Shown here piece after piece: positions 1 to 7,192 of a DNA stretch of 27,159 nucleotides (the first letter of the stretch is position 1; each line of letters begins with the position of its first letter). The translations under genes were made by a program, and so were the position numbers. The notes beneath the pieces were generated by a model. The model was given only the letters and a program-made list of their open reading frames with translations, had not been told where the DNA came from and made no database searches. Origin of the DNA: Bacillota bacterium (lineage in GTDB: Bacteria > Bacillota > Clostridia > Christensenellales > SZUA-584); contig JAEZHF010000078.1 of the NCBI GenBank assembly GCA_023416745.1, positions 1 to 27,159 on the forward strand, in the 5' to 3' direction.

Positions 1-70
1 CGGCCACTCGTTCTTCGCCTGACTGCCATTTTCAACCCTTCCTGTTGGTCACCTTTATTATTTCTCCGTT

Positions 71-98
71 AAAAAAAAAATTCCTTTATAAAGGAATA
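71..98 (-). terminator. Rho-independent terminator of the sigma-factor operon
   Basis: Read on the minus strand, the perfect palindrome ATTCCTTTATAAAGGAAT (80-97) forms a 7-bp stem with a 4-nt loop and runs straight into about ten T residues (complement of the A-run 71-80). It lies some 40 nt beyond the stop of the anti-sigma kinase gene, so it probably ends the module. The plus strand has no matching T-run. Confidence 0.75.
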
Positions 99-137
99 TA
101 AAAAAAGCGCGAAAAACCGTTTTTTGATTTCGGCCGT

Positions 138-548
138 CTAAAGGTCTATACGTACCTCCACGCTGTTGCCGCGCCCGCCAAAATTCATGTCCTGACACAG
201 CGCCTGAACCAGCCGGAGGCCGCGCCCGCGCTCCTTGTATAATCCGTCTTCGTCCACAGGCCGGGCAAGCCGCTCCATAGCCTGATCGAATTCAAACCCT
301 TCGCCGCCGTCCTTAACGCCGATGCAAAGGCTGTTTCCCTGCATACCGGCCGCCAATATCACCGGTGTCTTGGCGGACGGGCTGGCATGCTCAAAGCTGT
401 TCGCCAGCAGTTCATTGATTACCAGCGCAATATCAAACCGGCGCTCTTCCGAAAGCGCCGCATGGCGCCCCACGCCGGTGATCACACCGTTGGCCACCGT
501 TTTTATATCATCTATAGAAGTCAGCACATAGCGGCTCGAATAACACAT
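138..548 (-). CDS. Anti-sigma serine kinase, HATPase_c (GHKL) fold, RsbW-like
   Basis: About 136 aa, the length of small RsbW/SpoIIAB-type kinases. All three Bergerat-fold motifs are visible: the N-box INELLANSFEHA near residue 45, the G1 box KDGGEGF near 79 and the G2 box GRGLRL near 108. The family binds a partner sigma factor and phosphorylates a STAS antagonist on serine in the cytoplasm. It lies 92 nt after the sigma factor gene in the same direction, and a SigB-type promoter fills the gap, so the sigma factor may drive its own inhibitor. The start used is the ATG at 548; a GTG at 554 is in frame, and neither has a clear Shine-Dalgarno site. It is the only intact kinase of the module, because the RsbW-like protein two genes upstream lacks these motifs. 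The partner assignment is inferred from position. Confidence 0.85.
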   Translation of the reverse strand: MCYSSRYVLTSIDDIKTVANGVITGVGRHAALSEERRFDIALVINELLANSFEHASPSAKTPVILAAGMQGNSLCIGVKDGGEGFEFDQAMERLARPVDEDGLYKERGRGLRLVQALCQDMNFGGRGNSVEVRIDL

Positions 549-620
549 ACACACTTACCATAAAGCACATAATTTTCGCACGAAAAGACATTGCTTTTCA
601 CGCCGCGCTTCATACTCTAT

Positions 621-646
621 ATACCCTGTATGGCACGCGCCTAAAC
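621..646 (-). promoter_or_regulatory. Candidate SigB-type promoter upstream of the kinase gene
   Basis: The minus strand reads GTTTAG (646-641), a 14-nt spacer, then GGGTAT (626-621). The Bacillus SigB consensus is GTTTAA-N13-15-GGGTAT, so 11 of 12 positions match with proper spacing. It begins one base after the sigma gene stop codon and points at the kinase gene. Consensus knowledge is established; use in this organism is inferred. Confidence 0.6.
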
Positions 647-1390
647 TCATTTTTCGTAGAAATTTCTGAACTTGACGAGTATCCGCCGCTCGATTCTGGA
701 CACATACATCTGGGATACGCCCAGCATCGCGGCCACCTCTCGCTGGCTCTTGTCCTGGCCGTAACGCTGTTCGATCACCTTCTTCTCAACGTCGCTCAGA
801 TGATCCATACAGTAGTCCAGAAAGTCTTGGTCCTCGATCTGCTCGTAGGCGTTGTCCGTGCTGCCCACCAGCTTGATCAGCTGGGAATCCTCGCCCATCG
901 CCACAAAGCTGTCCAGCGATGTCGCGTACCCCACCGATTGCGCTTCCAACAGCTCCAGCACACGCTCCACCGACAGCTCAAGATATTCGGCCATCTGTTC
1001 GGGAGTGGCGCTGCGGCCGTACTTGGCGGTCAGCGCAGACTTGGCCTCCTCCAGCTTGCGGATCATCTCGCTTTCCCGCCTTGAAATGCGCACCATGCGT
1101 GTCTTGTCGCGGAAGTAATTCTTGATCTCACCCACCAGCGTTGGTGTCGCAAAGCTGGCAAACTTGACGCCGCGGCCTATCTCAAAGCGGTCCAGCGCTT
1201 TCACCAGTGCCAAAGAAGCCACCTGGAACAGGTCGTCGTATTCCACGCCGCGCCCCACGAACTTCTTGGCAACTATTTCCGCAATATATAGATACTTCTC
1301 CAGAATGTGATTGCGCAGCGATTCGGAGCGCGTCTTCTCGTAGCGCTCAAACAACGACTGTTCTGTCACGTCCGTCCTAACCTGCTCCAT
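647..1390 (-). CDS. sigB: RNA polymerase sigma factor, SigB/SigF/SigG family
   Basis: About 247 aa, the normal length of a group-3 sigma factor. Region 2 is clear (YDDLFQVASLALVKALDRF, then FASFATPTLVGEIKNYFRD), region 3 follows, and region 4 ends the protein with a helix-turn-helix (SQREVAAMLGVSQMYVSRIE). The start chosen is the ATG at 1390, preceded by GGGGA at good spacing; an in-frame GTG at 1414 would overlap the upstream gene but has no obvious SD. The STAS antagonist and RsbW-like gene directly upstream give the rsbV-rsbW-sigB order. SigF/SigG are close relatives with the same order in spoIIA. The degenerate RsbW and the separate kinase argue for a general-stress type, but the symbol is tentative. 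Confidence 0.88.
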   Translation of the reverse strand: MEQVRTDVTEQSLFERYEKTRSESLRNHILEKYLYIAEIVAKKFVGRGVEYDDLFQVASLALVKALDRFEIGRGVKFASFATPTLVGEIKNYFRDKTRMVRISRRESEMIRKLEEAKSALTAKYGRSATPEQMAEYLELSVERVLELLEAQSVGYATSLDSFVAMGEDSQLIKLVGSTDNAYEQIEDQDFLDYCMDHLSDVEKKVIEQRYGQDKSQREVAAMLGVSQMYVSRIERRILVKFRNFYEK

Positions 1391-1407
1391 ATCGTCCCCA
1401 ACAAGTC

Positions 1408-1776
1408 CTAACACGGCTGTTTATTGAAGCGCACCGCTTTCACAACGCCGTCTTCTTCATCGATCATACAGCTGTCCACCAGCGCCTCCAGAAGATATTG
1501 GCTGAGGCTCTCTTCCTGCGGCTCCTCGCCCGGACCGCCCTGCCCCTGCGCCGAGAATTCCAGAGACATGCCGTCCTCCATCGTGATGACAATGCGGAGT
1601 ACATCGGGCCTGGCCTCCAGCAGCAGTATGCATGCCTCCGCGCTGGCCACCTTCAAATCCTCGATATCCTCGATACCGAAGCCCCCGCGTTCCGCGACGG
1701 CAGACACCACAAGCCGCACGGCCAGTATGTATTCGGGCCTTGCCGGAAACTCAAGTCTGATAATATCGCCGCTCAC
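1408..1776 (-). CDS. RsbW-like anti-sigma protein without ATP-binding motifs
   Basis: About 122 aa, shorter than typical RsbW (roughly 145-160). It aligns by eye to RsbW: the N-box region reads EDLKVASAEACILLLEARP where RsbW has a SEACTNAVxHAY-like stretch, so the Asn that coordinates Mg-ATP is missing. The G1 DxGxGF and G2 GxGLxL boxes are not recognisable; their place is taken by a Gly/Glu-rich linker (GQGGPGEEPQEE) and SQYLLEALVDSC. It could still bind the sigma factor or the STAS protein but should not be a kinase. It starts at a GTG that overlaps the upstream stop (GTGA), which implies translational coupling, and it overlaps or abuts the sigma gene. Family membership rests on position and residual similarity. 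Confidence 0.7.
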   Translation of the reverse strand: MSGDIIRLEFPARPEYILAVRLVVSAVAERGGFGIEDIEDLKVASAEACILLLEARPDVLRIVITMEDGMSLEFSAQGQGGPGEEPQEESLSQYLLEALVDSCMIDEEDGVVKAVRFNKQPC

Positions 1777-2093
1777 GTTTCCTTCACCTCAATGTCGAAG
1801 ATTCTGTCCAGCCCGGTCAGTGTAAAAATTTTGGCGATATGCGGCTTTAAGCTGACGATGCAGATCTGCCTTTCGGCTTCCTTCACCTTCTTGAGCGCGC
1901 TCACCAACACCCCGAGCCCCGTCGAATCAATATACTTGAGGCTTGCGCAGTCCAGAACGATATCCGCCTTTCTCTCGTCGATCAAGGCGTGCAGCTCGGA
2001 TTTTAAGCTGTCGGCGTTGTAGATATCCACCTCACCGTAGAGATGCACATCCCATCTGTCCATCCCCTCATCGTAATTCGCATCCAAGAGCAT
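1773..2093 (-). CDS. Anti-sigma factor antagonist, STAS domain (RsbV/SpoIIAA-like)
   Basis: 106 aa, a single STAS domain of normal size. The phospho-acceptor segment YIDSTGLGVLV is intact, with the conserved Ser before Thr-Gly. In the family, the unphosphorylated antagonist captures the RsbW-type kinase and frees the sigma factor; phosphorylation on this serine inactivates it. It is first in the operon, with AGGAGG seven bases before the ATG and an extended -10 promoter about 30 nt upstream. Its likely kinase is the product at 138-548 rather than the degenerate protein next door. Confidence 0.9.
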   Translation of the reverse strand: MLLDANYDEGMDRWDVHLYGEVDIYNADSLKSELHALIDERKADIVLDCASLKYIDSTGLGVLVSALKKVKEAERQICIVSLKPHIAKIFTLTGLDRIFDIEVKET

Positions 2094-2119
2094 AGGCCAT
2101 CCTCCTGTTCATTTCCATG

Positions 2120-2128
2120 ATTATATCA
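2120..2128 (-). promoter_or_regulatory. Extended -10 promoter of the sigma-factor operon
   Basis: The minus strand reads TGATATAAT, a perfect TATAAT with the TGn extension, about 27 nt upstream of the STAS start codon. No good -35 box sits 17 nt further up, which is acceptable for extended -10 promoters. The promoter lies just past the stop of the oxidoreductase gene. Confidence 0.6.
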
Positions 2129-2167
2129 CATACTAACCGCAACTTGTCCAATAAACTGTTAATTTCT

Positions 2168-3292
2168 TTACAGCGCAACCCACGTACCCGAGGCCGCCGA
2201 TTCCACGGCTTTGTCCAGCACATATTGGTTGTACACCCCGTCCTCAATGGAGGGAGACGGCGCTGTACCTGTGTGGATGCTGTTGAAGAAGGTGTACATG
2301 CTGTGCACGTGCGCTCTCACCCAGCCGATCGCCAGCTTGGGCGCGGGTATCTGACCGCCCGGTGCTTCGTATCGCTGATATGACTCGATCGCCTTAAAGC
2401 CGCGGCTGCCGCCGAACGCCCCATCCGGTTCGGTGTTGTCATAGAACTCCACCGTGTTGGGATAGTCCGCGTTGAAGCGCAGTGCGCCCTTGTCGCCGAA
2501 CAGCCGTATATCCAGATCATCATTGGTTCCGGTGGCCAGCTTGGATGCCGTGATGATACCCATTGCGCCGTTTTTCATCTGCGCCATCATATACACCGCA
2601 TCGTCCACATCCACCGCCTTTGTGCCACCGTCTGCGGGCCGTTGCTCCATCGCTGTCTGCATCGTCGCATTCAGCCGCGCTATCGGTCCTGCGAGGAAGC
2701 ATAGCAGGTCAACCGCATGGGAGCCCATGTCCGCCAGCGTGCCGGTGCCCGACAGCTCGCGCGAAAACCGCCACGTATGCTTCTTGCCCGCATCCACATT
2801 GGACGCGTGGTTGTACGTCACCTGAAACGACAGCAGCCGGCCCAGACGCCCTTCGTCCACCAGCTGCTTGGCACGCATCACTGCCGGAAAGTGTCGGTTG
2901 TTGAACACCATCTGCGCCACTTTGTCCGACTTGTCTGCCGCCGCCTTGATGCGCAGCGCTTCGGCATAGCTGGTCGCGATGGGTTTTTCGCAGTACAGGT
3001 GCTTGCCCGCCTCCAGCGCCATCACGGCATACTGTGCGTGCTGGCTGTTGGGCAGACAGATGCTGACTGCGTCGATATCGTCCCGTGCGATCAGCTCCTC
3101 GGGTGTGCGTGCCGCAAACTCAAAGCCCATGCTGTCCACCGCGTTTTGTGCCTTCTCAAATGTTCGGTTATACACGCCCGCCAGCCTGACACCGAAGGGC
3201 AGGTCGTACAGAAACGGAAGCGCGCCTGCCGCGTAAGCGTGTACCCGTCCGATAGTGCCATAACCCAATATGCCGAGCCTGTATATTTTCAT
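2168..3292 (-). CDS. Gfo/Idh/MocA-family NAD(P)-dependent oxidoreductase
   Basis: 374 aa. The N-terminal Rossmann fold starts with LGILGYGTIG (GxGxxG), and the family signature CEKPIATS supplies the catalytic lysine; the C-terminal alpha/beta domain follows. Members oxidise or reduce sugars, inositols and related polyols with a nicotinamide cofactor. The substrate cannot be told from sequence alone. I place the start at the ATG at 3292, which overlaps the stop of the upstream hydrolase (ATGA) and fits the Rossmann strand; an upstream in-frame start at 3319 would add nine unlikely residues. The pair is co-transcribed. No terminator is visible before the sigma operon downstream. Confidence 0.88.
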   Translation of the reverse strand: MKIYRLGILGYGTIGRVHAYAAGALPFLYDLPFGVRLAGVYNRTFEKAQNAVDSMGFEFAARTPEELIARDDIDAVSICLPNSQHAQYAVMALEAGKHLYCEKPIATSYAEALRIKAAADKSDKVAQMVFNNRHFPAVMRAKQLVDEGRLGRLLSFQVTYNHASNVDAGKKHTWRFSRELSGTGTLADMGSHAVDLLCFLAGPIARLNATMQTAMEQRPADGGTKAVDVDDAVYMMAQMKNGAMGIITASKLATGTNDDLDIRLFGDKGALRFNADYPNTVEFYDNTEPDGAFGGSRGFKAIESYQRYEAPGGQIPAPKLAIGWVRAHVHSMYTFFNSIHTGTAPSPSIEDGVYNQYVLDKAVESAASGTWVAL

Positions 3293-4221
3293 AAAGACAT
3301 TATATCTTTTCTCAGCCACGCCGTTATATCGTCATAGACGCGCTGCTTATCTTTTTCGTTCAGTATCTCATGGCGCATCCCCTCATACACATGGAACTCC
3401 ATGTCCGCCATGCCCGCTTTTTTGTAATCCGCGACGTCCTTTTTCAATTCCTTAAGGCCGGGGCCACCCATGGTATCCAGCTCGCCCGAGCCGATGAACA
3501 ACGGCAAACTCTTGGGTGTGCCGCTAAAGGTCTCCTTTTTAAACGCTGCCCGCGTGCCGTACAGCAGCTCGTCGATAAATGCCGCTGTTGCCGTATTGCC
3601 GCAGTACGCGTCCGCTGCGTACGCCTGCACCACCCCGTCGTCGCTGCTGATGAACTCGCTGCCCGTCGCGCCTTTGAAGGGCCGGTTCAGCGTACCAAAC
3701 ACCAGCTCATGACAAAGCGGCGATTTATGCCTGCGCCCGTGAACTGCCGTAATCACTTTCGCTATGCCGCGTACCAGCGCGATCAGCGCCGGGCTGACAC
3801 GGCCCGTACCGGTGAGCACCAGACCATGAAGTTCAGCGCCCCAGCGCGACGCGTACACGCGCGCCATCAGCGAGCCCATGCTGTGCCCCATCAGAAACAC
3901 CGGGAGGCCGGAGTGCGCTCCCCTGATATGCGTTGTCAGCCGGTGCATGTCCTCCACCGACTGCAAAAAGCCGCCGCCCTTCTCGCCCAAATACGCCACG
4001 TTTTCCGGGCTGCCTGCCGTTTTGCCGTGGCCCCGGTGGTCGTTCGCGTACACAGCGAAGCCGTTGTCAGCCAGGTGCTGCGCGAAATGGCCGTAGCGCA
4101 ACGCATGCTCCACCGCGCCGTGCGCGATCTGCACTGCGGCGACAGGCCGCTCCGGTAACCAGCAATAGACAGACATCGCCGTTCCGTCCGATGATGCGAG
4201 GGAGAATTCCTTGTACGACAT
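3289..4221 (-). CDS. Alpha/beta hydrolase, monoacylglycerol-lipase type
   Basis: 310 aa. The nucleophile elbow is GHSMGSLMA, the acid residue lies in GSGELDTMGG and the histidine in EGMRHEILNE, giving the Ser-Asp-His triad; the oxyanion region is QIAHGAVEHALRY with NDHRGHGKT after it. This matches the serine aminopeptidase S33 / lysophospholipase (PldB-like) group that cleaves monoacylglycerols or lysophospholipids. There is no signal peptide, so it should be cytoplasmic. The ATG at 4221 has GGAGG about ten bases upstream; the GTG at 4227 is too close to that SD. It is first gene of a two-gene operon with the oxidoreductase. True substrate unknown. Confidence 0.88.
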   Translation of the reverse strand: MSYKEFSLASSDGTAMSVYCWLPERPVAAVQIAHGAVEHALRYGHFAQHLADNGFAVYANDHRGHGKTAGSPENVAYLGEKGGGFLQSVEDMHRLTTHIRGAHSGLPVFLMGHSMGSLMARVYASRWGAELHGLVLTGTGRVSPALIALVRGIAKVITAVHGRRHKSPLCHELVFGTLNRPFKGATGSEFISSDDGVVQAYAADAYCGNTATAAFIDELLYGTRAAFKKETFSGTPKSLPLFIGSGELDTMGGPGLKELKKDVADYKKAGMADMEFHVYEGMRHEILNEKDKQRVYDDITAWLRKDIMSL

Positions 4222-4242
4222 GCACACAATACCTCCATTTTT

Positions 4243-4271
4243 ATCATATCATTAACGATAATCTTTGTAAA
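4243..4271 (-). promoter_or_regulatory. Sigma-A promoter of the hydrolase-oxidoreductase operon
   Basis: TTTACA (4271-4266), a 17-nt spacer and TATGAT (4248-4243) with a TGn extension, all on the minus strand. It ends about 20 nt before the hydrolase start. Confidence 0.65.
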
Positions 4272-4282
4272 TAGCGCCCGAA

Positions 4283-4315
4283 TCCGTGCAAATATAGCCT
4301 GTTTCGCTGCACGGA
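4283..4315. repeat. Inverted repeat between two divergent promoters
   Basis: TCCGTGCA (4283-4290) and TGCACGGA (4308-4315) are exact inverted copies 17 nt apart. They lie between the minus-strand hydrolase promoter and the plus-strand glpP promoter. No T-run follows on either strand, so it is not an obvious terminator; an operator or a leader hairpin is possible. Confidence 0.5.
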
Positions 4316-4351
4316 CTGTCTTGTCCGGCAGCCGCGATACTCACAGTCAAG

Positions 4352-4379
4352 TTTACACACAGCAGAATTGTGATATAAT
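4352..4379 (+). promoter_or_regulatory. Extended -10 sigma-A promoter of glpP
   Basis: TTTACA (4352-4357), 16-nt spacer, TATAAT (4374-4379), with TG one base upstream of the -10. It is about 30 nt before the GTG start. Confidence 0.7.
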
Positions 4380-4410
4380 GGCGTATAGGTATATATTAAG
4401 GAGAAAAACC

Positions 4411-4977
4411 GTGCACGATTATATTGAAGTGATACGCGACAACCCCATCATCGCCGCGGTGCAAACCCGCCCGGCGCTGGAGCGCGCACTGGAGCTGAAA
4501 GTGCCCACCGTGTTTTTGCTCAATACCGACATCTTTTCAGCCCGGGCGCTGGTGGACATGGCCAAGGCCGCCGGCAGCCACGTGTTTTTGCATATGGACT
4601 TAATCGATGGCCTGGCAGCCAGCGCGCGCGCGCTCGACTACATTCAGACGAGCATGAGCCCTAGCGGCATCATCAGCACACGCAGCGGTCTGGTCAAGTA
4701 CGCGCGGGATAACGGGATATTCTGTATCCAGCGCTTCTTCATGGTGGATAGCGCCTCGTTCGAGAACTCGGTGAAAACCGCCGAGAAGGTGCGCCCGTCC
4801 ATGGTCGAGCTGATGCCCGGCATCATACCGGACGTCATTCGGCGCTTCTCGGAGGCGGTGAACATTCCCGTGATCGCGGGCGGCCTCGTCACCGAGCGCC
4901 GTCAGGTGATCGACGCGCTGTCAGCTGGCGCCATCGGCGTCTCCACGGGCAGCGCGCCGCTATGGCTGGAGACCTGA
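4411..4977 (+). CDS. glpP: Glycerol-3-phosphate-responsive antiterminator (GlpP family)
   Basis: 188 aa, the usual GlpP length (about 190). Family hallmarks are NPIIAAVQ at the N-terminus, FLHMDLIDGL in the middle, and ELMPGIIPDVI followed by PVIAGGLV and GVSTGSAPLW at the end, consistent with a TIM-barrel-like fold that senses glycerol 3-phosphate. In Bacillus, GlpP binds glp leader mRNA and prevents termination. I start it at the GTG at 4411, which has AAGGAG eight bases upstream; longer readings would begin upstream of the promoter. No glp genes are within the window, so its targets lie elsewhere. It is a single-gene unit facing the carbonic-anhydrase-like gene. Confidence 0.88.
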   Translation: MHDYIEVIRDNPIIAAVQTRPALERALELKVPTVFLLNTDIFSARALVDMAKAAGSHVFLHMDLIDGLAASARALDYIQTSMSPSGIISTRSGLVKYARDNGIFCIQRFFMVDSASFENSVKTAEKVRPSMVELMPGIIPDVIRRFSEAVNIPVIAGGLVTERRQVIDALSAGAIGVSTGSAPLWLET

Positions 4978-4986
4978 CAAAAAACT

Positions 4987-5502
4987 CTAACGCAATATCC
5001 CCGTCTTCACATAAGCTTTGGCCAGCGTCTCATACTGGGAGCATATCTCGGACGTGTGCGCCACCTCGTCGGGTGTCGCGTCGCGGATGATCTGCGCCGG
5101 ATGCCCCATCACGAAGCTGCCGGGGGGAATCACCTTGCCGCCGGGTATCAGCGTTCCCGCCGCGATCACGCAGTCCTCGCCGATCTTCGCCGCATCCAGA
5201 ATGATCGCGCCCGCACCCACCAGCGTGCCGCTGCCGATTTCGCACGAGTGCAGCACCGCCCGGTGCCCCACCGTCACGCGGTCGCCGATCTTCAGCTTGA
5301 ACTTGCCGGTGTGCAGCACACAGCCGTCCTGTATGTTGGTGCCCTCGCCGATAACGATCTGCGCCATGTCCCCCCGCACTACCGCGTAAGGCCACACGCT
5401 GCTGTTCTGTCCCAGCTTCACATCGCCGATCACCATCGCGCTGATATGCACATACGCGCTCACCGGCTTGTCTGGCGTATTGCCGTTCACTGACTGTATC
5501 AT
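4987..5502 (-). CDS. Gamma-carbonic-anhydrase-like hexapeptide-repeat protein
   Basis: 171 aa, typical of the YrdA/PaaY group. The left-handed beta-helix is built from repeats such as IGDVKLGQNSSVWP and IGEGTNIQDGCVLH, and the metal-binding histidines are present (H64 in CVLHTG, H80 and H85 in VGHRAVLH). Relatives are zinc or iron carbonic anhydrases or have unknown substrates. Its ATG overlaps the stop of the SCIFF maturase gene (ATGA), with GGAGG inside that gene's end, so its translation should be coupled to maturase translation. It converges on glpP, only nine bases away, with no evident terminator. Whether it serves the SCIFF pathway is unknown. Confidence 0.88.
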   Translation of the reverse strand: MIQSVNGNTPDKPVSAYVHISAMVIGDVKLGQNSSVWPYAVVRGDMAQIVIGEGTNIQDGCVLHTGKFKLKIGDRVTVGHRAVLHSCEIGSGTLVGAGAIILDAAKIGEDCVIAAGTLIPGGKVIPPGSFVMGHPAQIIRDATPDEVAHTSEICSQYETLAKAYVKTGILR

Positions 5503-6824
5503 GTTTCCTCCATCTGTTCCGCCACGGCCATGCCGATAGCCAGCTCCAGCCGCTTCCTTTGCATCGCGCAGCCCACTTCGTACGGTTTCATTATGTCATT
5601 GTTGATGTTCACGTTCGCAGCGGCGCACCCGCCGCTGCAATAGTATTTTGCCCAGCATTTTTTGCAGGTGTCCATGTTGTCGATGCTGCAGGCAAAGAAC
5701 TTCTTCGCCAGCGCTTCGTCCAGCTTGCCCCCGTCCACATGCGCCATCTTATACTCCGGCCTGCCCACGAACTGATGGCACGGATAGATGTCGCCTGTCG
5801 GCACGACGGCCACGTACTCGGTACCCGCGCCGCAGCCGCGGATACGCTTCAAACGGCACGGTCCCGCGTTTAAGTCCACCATGAAGTGGAAGAACGTGAA
5901 CCCTTCGCCTGCCTTGCGCCGCCGCACGTATTCCTGCGCCAGCCGGTCGTATTCGGCGAACACCGCCGGCAGATGCTCTTCCCTGATCGCGTTCGCGCCC
6001 GACGTCACCACCGGCTCGATGGAGACACCCGTAAAGCCCATATCCGCCACGTGCAGCACATCCTCGGCAAAGTCCAGATTCTTTGCTGTGAATGTACCGC
6101 GCACGTAGTACTCGCCCTTTCGGCTGAGCAGCAGATTCTGCGCGTTGCGCTTCACCTGCTCGTAGCTGCCGCCGCCGCTCGCCGTTTTGCGCACCACGTC
6201 GTGCACATGCGGCCGCCCGTCGATGCTGACGACCACGTTGTGCATGTGCTCCTCAATGTACGCACGCATATCATCCGTCACTTCGTAGGCATTGGTGGTC
6301 AGCGTGAAGCGAAAGTGCTTGTTGTGCTGCGCCTCCAGTGAACGCGCGTAGGTCACTGTGCTCTTGAGTACCTCAAAGTTCATCAGCGGCTCACCGCCGA
6401 AGAAGTCCACCTCCAGATTGCGCCGCGTGCCCGAGGCCTGCACCAGCCAGTCGATGGCGGCATGCGCCACCGCCTCGCTCATCAGCTCGCGCCGCCCCGC
6501 GAACGCCCCGCCCTTGGCGAAGCAATACGCACAGCGCAGATTGCAGTCGTGCGCGAGGTGCAGGCACATCGCCTTCACCACACTCACCGGCGTCCCTGTA
6601 TCTTCGTCCGCGGGCGAGAACAGCAATCCCTCATCTTTGAGCGCTTTCAGCTCGGCCAGCACCGCGCCCGGCTCGGAGAGCGCCGCTTCTATATCGCCGC
6701 CTTCCGCGTCCAGCCGCTCCAAGCGTAACAGCGCTTCGTACGCCTGCCTGTCCAGCTGATGCACGCTGCCCGTCTCCACGTCCAGCGCATAAAATTCTCC
6801 GGCATATTCAAATGCGTGTATCAA
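5499..6824 (-). CDS. scfB: SCIFF peptide maturase, radical SAM/SPASM thioether synthase
   Basis: 441 aa. The N-terminal ~85 residues resemble a RiPP recognition element, followed by the radical SAM motif CNLRCAYC (C94, C98, C101) with FFGGEP after it. The C-terminal SPASM domain contains CxxC- and GGC-type clusters (RGCGAGTEYV, DTCKKCWAKYYCSGGC) that bind auxiliary 4Fe-4S clusters. The characterised homolog CteB forms a Cys-to-Thr thioether in the SCIFF peptide. The start is a TTG, preceded by AGGAG at nine bases; no ATG fits. It lies 106 nt after the precursor gene with a terminator-like hairpin between them, and it overlaps the downstream carbonic-anhydrase-like gene. Identification is firm because the precursor is adjacent. 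Confidence 0.94.
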   Translation of the reverse strand: MIHAFEYAGEFYALDVETGSVHQLDRQAYEALLRLERLDAEGGDIEAALSEPGAVLAELKALKDEGLLFSPADEDTGTPVSVVKAMCLHLAHDCNLRCAYCFAKGGAFAGRRELMSEAVAHAAIDWLVQASGTRRNLEVDFFGGEPLMNFEVLKSTVTYARSLEAQHNKHFRFTLTTNAYEVTDDMRAYIEEHMHNVVVSIDGRPHVHDVVRKTASGGGSYEQVKRNAQNLLLSRKGEYYVRGTFTAKNLDFAEDVLHVADMGFTGVSIEPVVTSGANAIREEHLPAVFAEYDRLAQEYVRRRKAGEGFTFFHFMVDLNAGPCRLKRIRGCGAGTEYVAVVPTGDIYPCHQFVGRPEYKMAHVDGGKLDEALAKKFFACSIDNMDTCKKCWAKYYCSGGCAAANVNINNDIMKPYEVGCAMQRKRLELAIGMAVAEQMEET

Positions 6825-6851
6825 TATTTCAACTCCTGGTTTGAGATAAAC

Positions 6852-6876
6852 AAAAAAGGCGGCAGTACTGCGCCGC
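6852..6876 (-). terminator. Terminator-like hairpin between SCIFF precursor and maturase
   Basis: On the minus strand GCGGCGCAG pairs with CTGCCGC (a two-base bulge) and is followed by C and six T residues. It sits 54 nt after the precursor stop and about 30 nt before the maturase start. It probably lets most transcripts end after the small precursor, so the peptide is made in excess over the enzyme. Confidence 0.6.
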
Positions 6877-6930
6877 GTTTTGTCGGAAACCCTGTTGTCT
6901 TTCTATATATAGCTATGCAGGCGTCCGTTG

Positions 6931-7080
6931 TTACCTTCTCTTGATATTCTCACAGCGCTGGTTGGCCAGCGTGCACGAAGTTTTGCAGGCCGACTGGCAG
7001 GAAGTCTGACATTCGCCGCAGCCCGTCTTTTCTTTATTGGTCTTCAGGCTGCCCTTCACAACCGTTTTGATATGCTTCAT
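6931..7080 (-). CDS. scfA: SCIFF precursor peptide (six cysteines in forty-five residues)
   Basis: 49 aa: MKHIKTVVKG leader, then the conserved core CGECQTSCQSACKTSC and a last Cys in NQRCENIKRR, giving cysteines at 21, 24, 28, 32, 36 and 43. This is the nearly universal clostridial SCIFF peptide, a ribosomally made peptide that receives thioether cross-links from the adjacent radical SAM enzyme; its cellular role is unknown. The ATG at 7080 has GGAGGAG seven bases upstream and a TATAAT promoter about 50 nt away. A longer in-frame reading to 7278 lacks a start context and crosses the promoter, so I reject it. Confidence 0.95.
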   Translation of the reverse strand: MKHIKTVVKGSLKTNKEKTGCGECQTSCQSACKTSCTLANQRCENIKRR

Positions 7081-7128
7081 CGCAACTCCTCCAAATATAA
7101 TTGGCGCGCAGCCTATCGCTGCCAGACG

Positions 7129-7158
7129 ATTATATAATATATCGCCCGCATATTGCAA
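7129..7158 (-). promoter_or_regulatory. Sigma-A promoter of the SCIFF precursor gene
   Basis: TTGCAA (7158-7153), 18-nt spacer, TATAAT (7134-7129) on the minus strand, giving a 5' leader of roughly 40 nt. Confidence 0.6.
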
Positions 7159-7192
7159 CACAATATTTACGGCTCCTGCCGCGCCTGTGCCC

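Noticed and set aside
80..97. Perfect 18-bp palindrome read as an operator
   Set aside because: The ten-T run on the minus strand and its place after a stop codon fit a terminator better.
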